Assembly: GCF_004115085.1 (NCBI RefSeq)
Contig: NZ_QXJP01000015.1
Coordinates: 1 to 64,000 of the forward strand
DNA: 64,000 nt
From: Longirhabdus pacifica
GTDB lineage: Bacteria > Bacillota > Bacilli > Paenibacillales > DSM-105158
Reading direction: 5' to 3'
Shown here piece after piece: positions 35,882 through 43,872 of this stretch. The notes under the pieces are model-generated. The model did no database searches and was not told where the DNA came from. It was given only the letters and a program-made list of their open reading frames with translations. The first letter of the stretch is position 1. Every line of letters begins with the position of its first letter. Made by a program: the position numbers and the translations under genes.

Positions 35882-37183
35882 ATGAGTACAAAACGCGCTT
35901 GCATCATTAAAAATGCAAATCAAATCATTACGATGGCAGGAAATAATACTGCTCCAAGAAAAAAAGAAGGTATGAGTGAGCTTGGCCTGATCAACAATGA
36001 AGATAAAAAAATGGTGATTGCTATTTATGACGGCAACATTTTAGCAGTAGGTGATACCACAACCGTTCAGCAGCGATTTCATGCGCTACAAATTACATCA
36101 GATGAAATAGAAGTTATCGATGCACAAGGAAAGTTGGTTTTACCAGGCTTTGTCGATCCGCATACCCATGTTGTGTTTGCTGGTTCTCGTGAATATGAAT
36201 TGAATATGCGCTTAAATGGAGCATCATACTTAGAAATTTTACAGCAAGGCGGCGGCATACTCGCCACGACAAACATGACGAGAGAAGCAGATGAAACACA
36301 GTTAATAGCCGAAACGACGTTTCGATTAAATCAGTTTGCACTGCACGGAGTAACGACGATAGAAGCAAAAAGCGGATATGGCTTAACGACAAAAGATGAA
36401 TGTAAAATGTTACACGTCATAAAAAAGTTAAATGACTTGCACGCTTTAGATATCGTGCCTACCTTTATGGCTGCTCATGCCATTCCACCAGAGTACAAAG
36501 AAAACCCAGATGCCTACGTGGATCTGATTATTGATGACATGCTGCCTATCATAAAGGAACATCAGCTTGCACAATTTTGTGATGTCTTTTGTGAACAAGG
36601 TGTATTTAATGTGGACCAATCCAAACGCATGTTAGAAGCTGCTAAAACTTACGGTCTTACTCCAAAAATTCATGCAGACGAAATCGTTTCTATTGGCGGC
36701 ACTTTTTTAGCAAGTGAAGTGGGTGCTATTTCTGCTGAACATTTATTACAAACAAAATCAGATGGGATACAAGCGTTAGCGGAAGGAAACGTCATCGCTA
36801 CTTTATTACCTGGTACAGCCTTTTATTTGATGGAGCCTTATGCAAAAGCGAGAGAGATGATTGATGCTGGTGTCGCTGTCACGTTGTCTACGGATCGCAA
36901 TCCAGGCTCTTCCCCAACAGAAAACATACAACTCATCATGAATTTAGCCTGCTTTCACATGAACATGACACCGGAGGAAGTGCTAGTCGCTACAACGATT
37001 AATGCTGCACACGCTATTCATATGCAAGATAAAGTAGGCAGCTTAGAAGAAGGAAAACAAGCCGACCTGATTATGATGGATATTCCAACTTATCATCACT
37101 TGCAATACCACTATGGAGTAAACCATGTCGATACGGTGATGAAAAAAGGAAACATCATTGTACAAGGAGGTGTTCTGCTGTGA
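35882..37183 (+). CDS. hutI: Imidazolonepropionase
   Basis: HutI is a zinc or iron amidohydrolase that opens the imidazolone ring to give N-formimino-glutamate. The 433-residue protein has the metal-binding GFVDPHTHVVFAG, IEAKSGYGL, the conserved HADEIVSIGG and the LSTDRNPGSSPTENI aspartate motif. The AAGGAG ribosome binding site lies in the last codons of hutU. The stop codon overlaps the hutG start by 4 bases. Confidence 0.97.
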   Translation: MSTKRACIIKNANQIITMAGNNTAPRKKEGMSELGLINNEDKKMVIAIYDGNILAVGDTTTVQQRFHALQITSDEIEVIDAQGKLVLPGFVDPHTHVVFAGSREYELNMRLNGASYLEILQQGGGILATTNMTREADETQLIAETTFRLNQFALHGVTTIEAKSGYGLTTKDECKMLHVIKKLNDLHALDIVPTFMAAHAIPPEYKENPDAYVDLIIDDMLPIIKEHQLAQFCDVFCEQGVFNVDQSKRMLEAAKTYGLTPKIHADEIVSIGGTFLASEVGAISAEHLLQTKSDGIQALAEGNVIATLLPGTAFYLMEPYAKAREMIDAGVAVTLSTDRNPGSSPTENIQLIMNLACFHMNMTPEEVLVATTINAAHAIHMQDKVGSLEEGKQADLIMMDIPTYHHLQYHYGVNHVDTVMKKGNIIVQGGVLL

Positions 37184-38172
37184 TCTATTCATCCTCAGCC
37201 CTCTCCCCTCCTGCTATCGTTCATGCAGGGGGTAGCAATGACCAGATGGACACCAAAGTGCACCAATGGATTACACCTTGGAAAGCAAAAGAAGATGTGT
37301 TTGACGTGGGCATCATTGGAGCTCCGCTCTCGCGCTCTTCTATTAGTGTCTCTGGGGCTAGCGAAACCCCCAATGCCATGCGTCTTGCATGGAAAGGATT
37401 CAGCACGTGGTATGCCGATTTTGATGTGGAACTTACCCCCTTACAAGTAAGAGATATCGGGGACATTCGTATGCATACAACGGACATTCAGCAATGTCAT
37501 GACAACATTGAGAAAGGCCTTATATCTTTATATCAACACTATCTTGATCGCCCTTTTCTTCCTATCGTGATTGGTGGAGATCATTCCATCACTCGTCCTG
37601 CATTTAATGCATTTGCTAAAGCAAATAAGGATGCATCGATAGGGATCATTCAGTTTGATACCCACTTTGACGTAAGGAATTTAGTAGACGGCGGCCCGAG
37701 CAACGGTACACCTTTTCGTGGTTTAATAGAGCAAGACCATACGGTAAAAGGAGAAAACATTATTCAAATCGGCATTCATGGCTTTTCAAATAGTGCTGTA
37801 TATCGAGATTATGTCAAAGCACAAGGCATAACCTACTTCACGATGCGAGACATTCGCAAGCAAGGTGCAGAGTATATCATACAGCATAGTGTGGAATCAC
37901 TAGCAAAGAAAGTAGATATCATCTATGTGACGGTAGATATGGATGTACTGGATATTTCCCATTGTCCTGGTTCGCCTGGAGCTGCTCCAGGAAGCATGTT
38001 ATCGTGGGAGTTGTTCGAATGTTTGTATTTTCTAGGTCAACAATCTATTGTCAAAGCCGTCGATATCGTAGAATTAGATCCGACTAGAGACATAGCAAAT
38101 ATGTCTGTTAAAACCGCTTGTCATACTATGCTCTCCTTTTTATCTGGCTTGGTTCAACGGAATAAACATTGA
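37180..38172 (+). CDS. hutG: Formimidoylglutamase
   Basis: HutG hydrolyses N-formimino-glutamate to glutamate and formamide. It belongs to the arginase/ureohydrolase family with a binuclear manganese site. The 330-residue protein shows all metal motifs: IGGDHSITRP, QFDTHFDVRN and VDMDVLDISHCPG. The start is GTG at 37180, overlapping the hutI stop codon (GTGA), with AAGGAGGTG upstream. It closes the hutUIG unit; no histidine permease gene follows. Confidence 0.95.
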   Translation: MIYSSSALSPPAIVHAGGSNDQMDTKVHQWITPWKAKEDVFDVGIIGAPLSRSSISVSGASETPNAMRLAWKGFSTWYADFDVELTPLQVRDIGDIRMHTTDIQQCHDNIEKGLISLYQHYLDRPFLPIVIGGDHSITRPAFNAFAKANKDASIGIIQFDTHFDVRNLVDGGPSNGTPFRGLIEQDHTVKGENIIQIGIHGFSNSAVYRDYVKAQGITYFTMRDIRKQGAEYIIQHSVESLAKKVDIIYVTVDMDVLDISHCPGSPGAAPGSMLSWELFECLYFLGQQSIVKAVDIVELDPTRDIANMSVKTACHTMLSFLSGLVQRNKH

Positions 38173-38561
38173 AAAATATAGAGATTCTATTATGACAGCA
38201 TGACAGTAAGTTTCTTCATAGATTGTAGATTTTAAGATTTAGATTTTTATTTTATATTTTTAGTTTTAGATTTAAAATTACGTCTTAGATTGTATCTGAA
38301 GTACCGTCTAAAATATAAAGTACATTTAATTTATTTCATTGAATTTTTTTGATATAATAATGATGATTTTAGTTTGAACTAGTATCTACCTTGTCTACAT
38401 CATGTTTTGCATGCGTCATGGTTCCTTTTCGTTTGATTCATGATCTAAACATGTCTTCGTTAACATTCATCATTTTATTATCACTTTGTGTTGAATGATA
38501 ATTAAGGTTTAATTAGGTAAGGATAGTACTAAAAAAATAATAGAAATAGGATGTGGAAAAT
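38173..38561. other. A/T-rich intergenic region with TAG/AAG-repeat tract
   Basis: There is no gene here. Between 38219 and 38288 the plus strand has TAG or AAG triplets at 38219, 38226, 38234, 38240, 38261, 38267 and 38286, spaced 6-8 bases in clusters and embedded in U-rich sequence. TATAAT at 38354 may be a -10 box for the nitroreductase but is about 200 bases from its start. Confidence 0.45.
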
Positions 38562-39179
38562 ATGTCTGAAAATATTTACGATGTGATGACCGCTCGTCAA
38601 AGTGTTAAAAAATACGTGAAGGATCATCAAATTTCTGAGCAAGAGTTAGAGGAAATTTTAACACTTGCAGCAAAAGCACCTTCATCATGGAATTTACAAC
38701 ATTGGCGTTATCTTGTCATTACTTCTCAAGAGATGAAAGAAAAGATTTTACCGATTGCTTACAATCAACAACAAGTCGTTGAATCTTCAGCTACTGTTGT
38801 ATTGTTAGGGGATTTAGAAGCAAATAAAACAGGTAAAGTACTTTATGGTGAAGCATTGAAACAAGGATTTTTGACACAAGAATTACATGATACTTTGTTG
38901 CAGCAAATTGATTGGAGTTATTCCAATCCAGAAATAGCGAAAAGCGAAGCAGTTTTAAATGCTAGTTTATCCGGTATGCAACTTATGCTAGCTGCAAAGG
39001 CAAAAGGATATGACACTTGTCCGATGGGTGGCTTTGATAAAGAAGCTATCGTCAAAGAACTAAACATTCCTGACCGTTACATACCCGTTATGCTAATCAC
39101 CATCGGGAAGCAAGCAGAACCAGCTCGTCCGACTGGCAGACTGCCATTAGATCAACTCGTGATCAAAGAAACATTCTAA
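38562..39179 (+). CDS. Nitroreductase family protein (FMN-dependent)
   Basis: The 205-residue protein matches the nitroreductase fold of dimeric FMN oxidoreductases. ARQSVKKY corresponds to the phosphate-contacting R-x-S-x-R motif, APSSWNLQHWRYLVIT is the FMN/substrate segment, and YDTCPMGGFDKEAI is the isoalloxazine-contacting region. It is closest in style to B. subtilis YodC/YdgI, with unknown natural substrate. The start was set at 38562 (MSENIYDV), 9 bases after an AGGATG site; GTG at 38553 is the alternative. It lies between the convergent hutUIG and hutH genes. Confidence 0.9.
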   Translation: MSENIYDVMTARQSVKKYVKDHQISEQELEEILTLAAKAPSSWNLQHWRYLVITSQEMKEKILPIAYNQQQVVESSATVVLLGDLEANKTGKVLYGEALKQGFLTQELHDTLLQQIDWSYSNPEIAKSEAVLNASLSGMQLMLAAKAKGYDTCPMGGFDKEAIVKELNIPDRYIPVMLITIGKQAEPARPTGRLPLDQLVIKETF

Positions 39180-39201
39180 TCCATTTACCATACTAAAAAA
39201 G

Positions 39202-39245
39202 AGGATAGTCCCTTCATATAGAAGAAAAAGGGCTATCCTTTTTTT
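39202..39245 (+). terminator. Bidirectional terminator between nitroreductase and hutH
   Basis: AGGATAGTCCC (39202-39212) pairs with GGGCTATCCT (39230-39239), with one mismatch, and is flanked by A residues on the left and T residues on the right. It can stop transcription from both sides. Confidence 0.85.
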
Positions 39246-39303
39246 GCTTTTACGCCTGGCACCTGAGGCGTAAACTTGATTCTCATTATTTCTCCGTCTT
39301 ATT
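39246..39303 (-). repeat. Partial nested-palindrome repeat overlapping the hutH 3' end (R8)
   Basis: TTTTACGCCTGGCACCTGAG gives the core with its AGGCGTAAA arm next, and CATTATTTCTCCGTCTTAT gives the right arm. On the minus strand the arm supplies the last hutH codons (Asn-Lys-Thr-Glu-Lys) and the TAA stop at 39286-39288. Confidence 0.9.
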
Positions 39304-40791
39304 TAACTCCACCTTTACTAACTTTTCCGCAATCTCTAAGTCCTTGTACATCTCCCGATCATGCTTTAATTTAGGTATGACCCTTCTCAGGGTGTCATAT
39401 GCCTGTTTACTTCCCTTCCCTAATTGCCCTGAGCCAAAATCAATGGCTTGACATGCCGTCATGTATTCAATAGCGATGACTTTTTGTACGTTAGCAATGA
39501 CGGTTCTACATTTTCTCGCGCCCGTAGTTCCCATGCTAACATGATCTTCTTGATTGGCAGAGGAAGGAATGGAATCTACACTAGCAGGATGAGACAGCAC
39601 TTTATTTTCTGAAACGATAGATGCAGCTGCATATTGGGCAATCATGAACCCGGAATGAAGCCCACCATACTGTGTCAAAAAGCCAGGAAGACCACTCAGT
39701 TGCGGATTAACTAATCTCTCTATCCTTCTTTCTGAAATATTTGCTAATTCAGATAATGAAATACATAAAAAGTCCGCTGCTAACGCCATCGGTTGTCCGT
39801 GAAAGTTACCACCAGAAATGACATCGTTTGTTTCAGGAAACAATATCGGATTGTCTGTCACACTGTTACACTCCCGCTCCACCCACTGTGATACAAAATG
39901 CAATATATCCCTTGTCGCTCCGTGTACTTGTGGAATACAACGAATACTATAAGCATCTTGGACTCTTAACTGCCCCATCATCGTGGTTCGTTCACTGCCT
40001 TGCAAATGAGACATTAATGCTTGAGCAGATGTTTGCTGACCAGGATGAGGACGCAATTGGTGCAAGCGCGGATCAAAAGCGCTGGTAATTCCTTGTAGCC
40101 CTTCCACCGTTAATGCTGCGATCACTTCTGCATTTTCCAACGTTATTTTCGCATCATGTATTGCTAAACAGAGCAATGCTGTCATCGCTTGGGTGCCATT
40201 GATTAACGCTAATCCTTCTTTTGCCTCTAGCGTGATCGGACTTAGTCCCGCTGCTGAAAGTGCCTGTAGTCCCGACATAACCTTTCCTTTGTAAGTTGCC
40301 TCCCCTTTCCCTATCATCACTAAGACGATGTGAGCTAACGGTGCTAAATCACCACTTGCTCCCAGCGAACCTTGCTCTGGTACGATAGGATGTACACCGC
40401 GATTACACATGTCCACTAATTGCTGTAACGTCTCTAATCTGATGCCAGAATGCCCTTGAACAAGCGAATTTATTCGAAGTGCCATCATTGCTCTTACCAC
40501 TTCTACGGAAAAAGGAGTGCCCATTCCACATGCATGACTCATAATTAAATTTTCTTGCAGGTCGGTCACATCTTCCTCTGAAATAACGATATCCGAAAAC
40601 TTACCGAATCCAGTCGTAATACCGTAAACAACCTCTCCTTTTTCCACAATATGTTCAATTTGTTGTCTAGCTGAAGCAACACGATGTAGTACATCCTCGG
40701 CTATTGTAATTTTATTTTCATCTCTAGCGACAGCTGCAACTTGAGCTATAGTTAGCGATGTTCCATTTAAAGACACAACCTTATTATCCAT
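39286..40791 (-). CDS. hutH: Histidine ammonia-lyase
   Basis: HutH removes ammonia from histidine to give urocanate, the first step of the hut pathway. The 501-residue protein has the MIO-forming Ala-Ser-Gly in VPEQGSLGASGDLAPLAHI and the downstream NGTQAMTALL and SGGNFHGQPMALAAD motifs. Length is normal. The start follows AAAGGAGG by 10 bases. It is separated from hutUIG and points the opposite way, with a nitroreductase gene between. It has its own extended -10 promoter and an intrinsic terminator in its leader. Its final codons are provided by repeat R8. No hutP or hutM is present in the window. Confidence 0.97.
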   Translation of the reverse strand: MDNKVVSLNGTSLTIAQVAAVARDENKITIAEDVLHRVASARQQIEHIVEKGEVVYGITTGFGKFSDIVISEEDVTDLQENLIMSHACGMGTPFSVEVVRAMMALRINSLVQGHSGIRLETLQQLVDMCNRGVHPIVPEQGSLGASGDLAPLAHIVLVMIGKGEATYKGKVMSGLQALSAAGLSPITLEAKEGLALINGTQAMTALLCLAIHDAKITLENAEVIAALTVEGLQGITSAFDPRLHQLRPHPGQQTSAQALMSHLQGSERTTMMGQLRVQDAYSIRCIPQVHGATRDILHFVSQWVERECNSVTDNPILFPETNDVISGGNFHGQPMALAADFLCISLSELANISERRIERLVNPQLSGLPGFLTQYGGLHSGFMIAQYAAASIVSENKVLSHPASVDSIPSSANQEDHVSMGTTGARKCRTVIANVQKVIAIEYMTACQAIDFGSGQLGKGSKQAYDTLRRVIPKLKHDREMYKDLEIAEKLVKVELNKTEK

Positions 40792-40823
40792 CCATATTTT
40801 CCTCCTTTAATAAAAGAAAGCAT

Positions 40824-40862
40824 AAAAAAAGAATGAGGCGTAATCTCCTCATTCTTTTTTTG
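40824..40862 (-). terminator. Terminator in the hutH leader (probable attenuator)
   Basis: On the minus strand AAAAAGAATGAGG pairs with CCTCATTCTTTTT around an 8-base loop, followed by further T residues. It ends about 33 bases upstream of the hutH start and lies downstream of the hutH promoter. It must therefore be overridden for hutH to be expressed. B. subtilis hut is controlled by HutP antitermination at a comparable terminator upstream of hutH. On the plus strand it could also terminate. Confidence 0.7.
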
Positions 40863-40964
40863 ATCTATGTCATTGTCCCAATATTGATTCAGCCTATACA
40901 GACATAACATGACGTATCGCTCCTCAAATGGTAAACTGTATAACATCATTTTCCATTATCATTT

Positions 40965-40973
40965 ATTATACCA
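40965..40973 (-). promoter_or_regulatory. Extended -10 promoter of hutH
   Basis: TGGTATAAT is read on the minus strand, a perfect extended -10 element about 175 bases upstream of hutH and upstream of the leader terminator. No clear -35 is seen. Confidence 0.6.
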
Positions 40974-41018
40974 CAATGTATGCATTCACATGGTTGTATA
41001 TATTTTTTTATGAACGAT

Positions 41019-41048
41019 ATAAGCTGGTGTAACAAGTTTATTCAACTT
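41019..41048 (+). repeat. Outer-palindrome fragment of the repeat family (R9)
   Basis: ATAAGCTGGTGTAACAAG then TTTATTCAACTT matches the outer 34-bp palindrome (forward ATAAGTTGGTTGAACAAG then TTCATTCAACTT) with a few substitutions. The TAA stop codon of the adjacent NadM-like gene (41038-41040) lies inside it. Confidence 0.65.
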
Positions 41049-41613
41049 CAATAGATCCGTCTTGTATAGAAAGCAGCTTCTCTTTTAAAATAGGAAAATA
41101 AGCGTGAAGCTTTTTGTTCGTAAAGGAAGACCACTGCTTCATATCGCCATCTAGTATGAATGCTCGCATTTTCGTTGCGCTGATGTCCACCCTATCCCTT
41201 GGAACGACGATTTGCTCAATACCCTTTAACTGTTCCTCTTCAAACCATAAATTTCTTTCTTCATCATTACCCATGATCATTGTATCTAGTGCATGTGGTA
41301 GTCCAAAATATTTACCCCAAGATCTCGCGTGGTCTAACACGTACTGTCCCCACATCGTACTATGATCATTTTCATTGGTTAAATCATTTAAAAAACCAAT
41401 ATGCACACGCGGATGATCCCCGTAAATTTCTTTTAACATATCTAAGCGAAGCTGCATAGGAAGCGGATTTCGAACGGTTCCTTCTACTTGTGCAGAACCT
41501 ATTAAAACAACAATATGCTCACATGAATGAAGTGCTGTTTCGATCAAATATTCATGTCCAATGTGTACATTTTGAAACCGTCCAAGAATAAAACCAAACT
41601 TATGCTGTGTCAT
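41038..41613 (-). CDS. NadM-like nucleotidyltransferase
   Basis: The 191-residue protein has the cytidylyltransferase-like nucleotide-binding motif FILGRFQNVHIGHEYLIE and the second motif VDISATKMRAFI, corresponding to ISxTxxR. The best family match is nicotinamide-mononucleotide adenylyltransferase of the NadM type, which makes NAD from NMN and ATP. NAD salvage is therefore the likely but unproven role. The start is ATG at 41613 with a GGGGAAATGGAAG region upstream. The gene is 18 bases behind the ABC-F stop codon and on the same strand, so it may be co-transcribed with it. The 3' end is embedded in repeat fragment R9. Confidence 0.8.
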   Translation of the reverse strand: MTQHKFGFILGRFQNVHIGHEYLIETALHSCEHIVVLIGSAQVEGTVRNPLPMQLRLDMLKEIYGDHPRVHIGFLNDLTNENDHSTMWGQYVLDHARSWGKYFGLPHALDTMIMGNDEERNLWFEEEQLKGIEQIVVPRDRVDISATKMRAFILDGDMKQWSSFTNKKLHAYFPILKEKLLSIQDGSIEVE

Positions 41614-41631
41614 CTTCCATTTCCCCTGCTT

Positions 41632-43584
41632 TTATGATAGGAATGTTTCAAGTTGCTCATATAACTGATTCCTCCTCTGTTCTAAATCCTCACATTCACT
41701 GTATAGCTGATTGAGTTGCTCTGAATCTTCTACAGACTCTATTTGTTTTTGTATTTGCTCATATATCGTTTGCAGCTCTTTTTCTATTTGCTCTATGTTA
41801 CGCTCTAATAGTTCCCATTGCTGTTCATCACTTTCCTGTTGTATCGCTTTAGGTTGTTCAACGTTCTCTTGTGCTAACGATTTCGCTTCTTTCCATGTTA
41901 CCTCTTTTTTACTTTGATTTCTAGTCATTGCAGTGTCATCATGATGGTGGACGTTAGATTTGAATTCGTGATGCTTCTTTTTCGCTTCATCATAGTTTCC
42001 AAGATAATAGTACATCGTATGATCCTCTATCCAGTAGACGTTGTGAAATAAGCGGTTTAAAAAATAACGATCATGGGATACCGTAATGACTGTCCCCTCG
42101 TAGTTCTCCAGCGCCTCTTCCAGCACTTCTCTCGATGCGATGTCGAGATGGTTCGTAGGTTCATCTAATATTAAACAATTTGTATTTTGCTGAAGCAGCT
42201 GTGCAAGACGTAGGCGGACTCTTTCTCCACCACTAAGCTGATCTACTTTGCGAAAAACGGCGTGCCCATAAAACATAAAGGCAGCTAATATTTGTCTTGC
42301 TTCTGCTTCAGACACCATCACTTCACGTCGAAAAGCATCAATGACACGCTCGTTAACGATGCTTTTATCTATGGAGTCTTGTGATACGTAACCAATGTTC
42401 ACATTACTTCCCACAAGAACTTCTCCCTGATCTGGAGATAGTTGGTTTAGTATCATTTTTAATAATGTCGATTTTCCTGTACCGTTTCCACCTACAATGG
42501 CGATTTTATCTTTATATTGCACATTCATCTGGATAGCACGGAATATTTCTTTGTTGGCAAATGATTTACTTACTTGTTGCAACTTGATGACTTCTTTACC
42601 ACTACGTTTGTTCACATCGAAGTCTATTTTCATTTTTTTGTGCACAGGTGGACGCTCTATTTTCTCCATTCTTTGCAGTGCTCGCTCCATATTTTTGGCT
42701 CTTTTATGCAATCCTTCATTCGGTGGATTAGATCGATTTGCCCACTCCCGCAGCCTTTTTATCGCTTCTTTCATTTTTTTTATTTTCTTTTGCTGATTTT
42801 CATAGTCCGCAAACTGTTTTAGTATCCGCTCTTCCTTTTGCTTCACATAATCACTGTAATTAGTGAAATACGTGCTTAGCTCTCCTTGTTCGAGATCTAT
42901 AATTTTATGAACCGTCTCATCTAAAAAGTAGCGATCATGAGAGATGATAACTACCGTTCCTTTGTAAGATTGTATAAACTTGCCCAGCCACTCCATCGCA
43001 ATAATATCGAGATGATTCGTCGGTTCATCGAGCAGCAGTAATTCAGGCTCTTGCAATAGCATGAGTGCGAGACTCACTTTCGTCTTCTCTCCACCACTTA
43101 ACTGAGAGAACAACTGTGGTATAAGAGCATGAATTTGTAACCCATTGACCATGCGTTCTATATTTTCTTCTATTTCGTATCCACCTTGAATGGTGAATGT
43201 CTCTTGCATCACACCGTACTTCTCCGTCACTTGCTCTATTTCATCTGATGGCAAAGAAGTCGCCATTTTTAGCTCTAATGTTTTCATTTCCTGCTGTATT
43301 TTCAATAGAGGTTGAAATGCTGTACGTAACACTTCATGAACGGTCATGGTATTTGGAAAAGATGGAATTTGAGCTAAATAACCAATGGACGTCCCTTTTT
43401 TCCAATGCACTTGCCCTGTATCTGCTGTTTCTTGTCCTGCTAATATCTTCATTAGTGTCGTTTTGCCACTGCCGTTGTGTCCTACTAGTCCTATTCTTTC
43501 GTTTTCATTGATTTGTAAAGTTAACGCAGTGAAGATTGGATTGCCTCCGTAATTTTTGCTGATTTCGTTTACGCTACATAACAT
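41632..43584 (-). CDS. ABC-F family ATP-binding protein (ribosome-associated type)
   Basis: The 650-residue protein has two ABC domains without membrane segments, the ABC-F layout. Walker A motifs are GHNGSGKTTLMK and GGNGTGKSTLLK, signatures are QLSGGEKTK and QLSGGERVRL, and both Walker B regions end LDEPTNHLDI. Between the domains is a basic linker of about 80 residues containing REWANRSNPPNEGLHKRAKN, which in ABC-F proteins reaches into the ribosome. A coiled coil (about 560-650) closes the protein. ABC-F proteins either resolve stalled ribosomes or protect them from antibiotics. The leader region with peptide ORF and two terminators favours an inducible, antibiotic-related role, by analogy with VmlR and Vga genes. 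Confidence 0.92.
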   Translation of the reverse strand: MLCSVNEISKNYGGNPIFTALTLQINENERIGLVGHNGSGKTTLMKILAGQETADTGQVHWKKGTSIGYLAQIPSFPNTMTVHEVLRTAFQPLLKIQQEMKTLELKMATSLPSDEIEQVTEKYGVMQETFTIQGGYEIEENIERMVNGLQIHALIPQLFSQLSGGEKTKVSLALMLLQEPELLLLDEPTNHLDIIAMEWLGKFIQSYKGTVVIISHDRYFLDETVHKIIDLEQGELSTYFTNYSDYVKQKEERILKQFADYENQQKKIKKMKEAIKRLREWANRSNPPNEGLHKRAKNMERALQRMEKIERPPVHKKMKIDFDVNKRSGKEVIKLQQVSKSFANKEIFRAIQMNVQYKDKIAIVGGNGTGKSTLLKMILNQLSPDQGEVLVGSNVNIGYVSQDSIDKSIVNERVIDAFRREVMVSEAEARQILAAFMFYGHAVFRKVDQLSGGERVRLRLAQLLQQNTNCLILDEPTNHLDIASREVLEEALENYEGTVITVSHDRYFLNRLFHNVYWIEDHTMYYYLGNYDEAKKKHHEFKSNVHHHDDTAMTRNQSKKEVTWKEAKSLAQENVEQPKAIQQESDEQQWELLERNIEQIEKELQTIYEQIQKQIESVEDSEQLNQLYSECEDLEQRRNQLYEQLETFLS

Positions 43585-43636
43585 GATGGTGATTCTCCTT
43601 CATTTTTATATTTTACATGTTGCAGTAAAAATGACA

Positions 43637-43658
43637 GTGAGAACGGTTTTAGCCCACT
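43637..43658 (-). promoter_or_regulatory. Long-range pairing segment B in the ABC-F leader
   Basis: On the minus strand AGTGGGCTAAA (43658-43648), then ACCG, then TTCTCAC (43643-43637) is complementary to segment A at 43850-43872. It lies about 50 bases upstream of the ABC-F start codon, beyond both leader terminators. Confidence 0.7.
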
Positions 43659-43715
43659 TTATACATCTAGTTCATCACCATGTATCTGTGGACATCATGA
43701 ACACAAAAAACATAT

Positions 43716-43753
43716 AAAAAAAGCTACAGGAAAGCATAAACCTCTCCCATAGC
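43716..43753 (-). terminator. Leader terminator T2 upstream of ABC-F gene
   Basis: On the minus strand GCTATGGGAGAGG pairs with CTTTCCTGTAGC, including several G-U pairs, around TTTATG, and is followed by seven T residues. It is the second terminator between the leader ORF and the ABC-F gene. Confidence 0.65.
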
Positions 43754-43802
43754 CATAGATTTTGCCGCATCATTTCAAAGCAATAGCGACAATAAAAGCA
43801 TC

Positions 43803-43828
43803 AAAAAAGAGAGCTCTAATGAGCTCTC
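43803..43828 (-). terminator. Leader terminator T1 upstream of ABC-F gene
   Basis: On the minus strand GAGAGCTC pairs with GAGCTCTC around a 4-base loop, followed by six T residues. The perfect 8-bp GC-containing stem is a strong intrinsic terminator placed about 220 bases before the ABC-F start, inside its own leader. Confidence 0.85.
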
Positions 43829-43849
43829 CCTTTGTCCATACTATATTTG

Positions 43850-43872
43850 AGTGGGCTAAAGAGATTTCTCAC
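43850..43872 (-). promoter_or_regulatory. Long-range pairing segment A overlapping the leader stop codon
   Basis: On the minus strand GTGAGAA (43872-43866), five bases, then TTTAGCCCACT (43860-43850) can pair with segment B. The pairing is 11 plus 7 perfect base pairs with a 5/4 internal loop, closing a loop that contains both terminators. The leader ORF's TGA stop lies within it, so a ribosome at the end of the leader would mask it. Confidence 0.7.

Noticed and set aside
40767-40949. 60-codon open frame in the hutH leader (possible hutP remnant or leader peptide)
   Set aside because: It runs through the leader terminator, overlaps the hutH start, lacks a ribosome binding site and does not resemble HutP.
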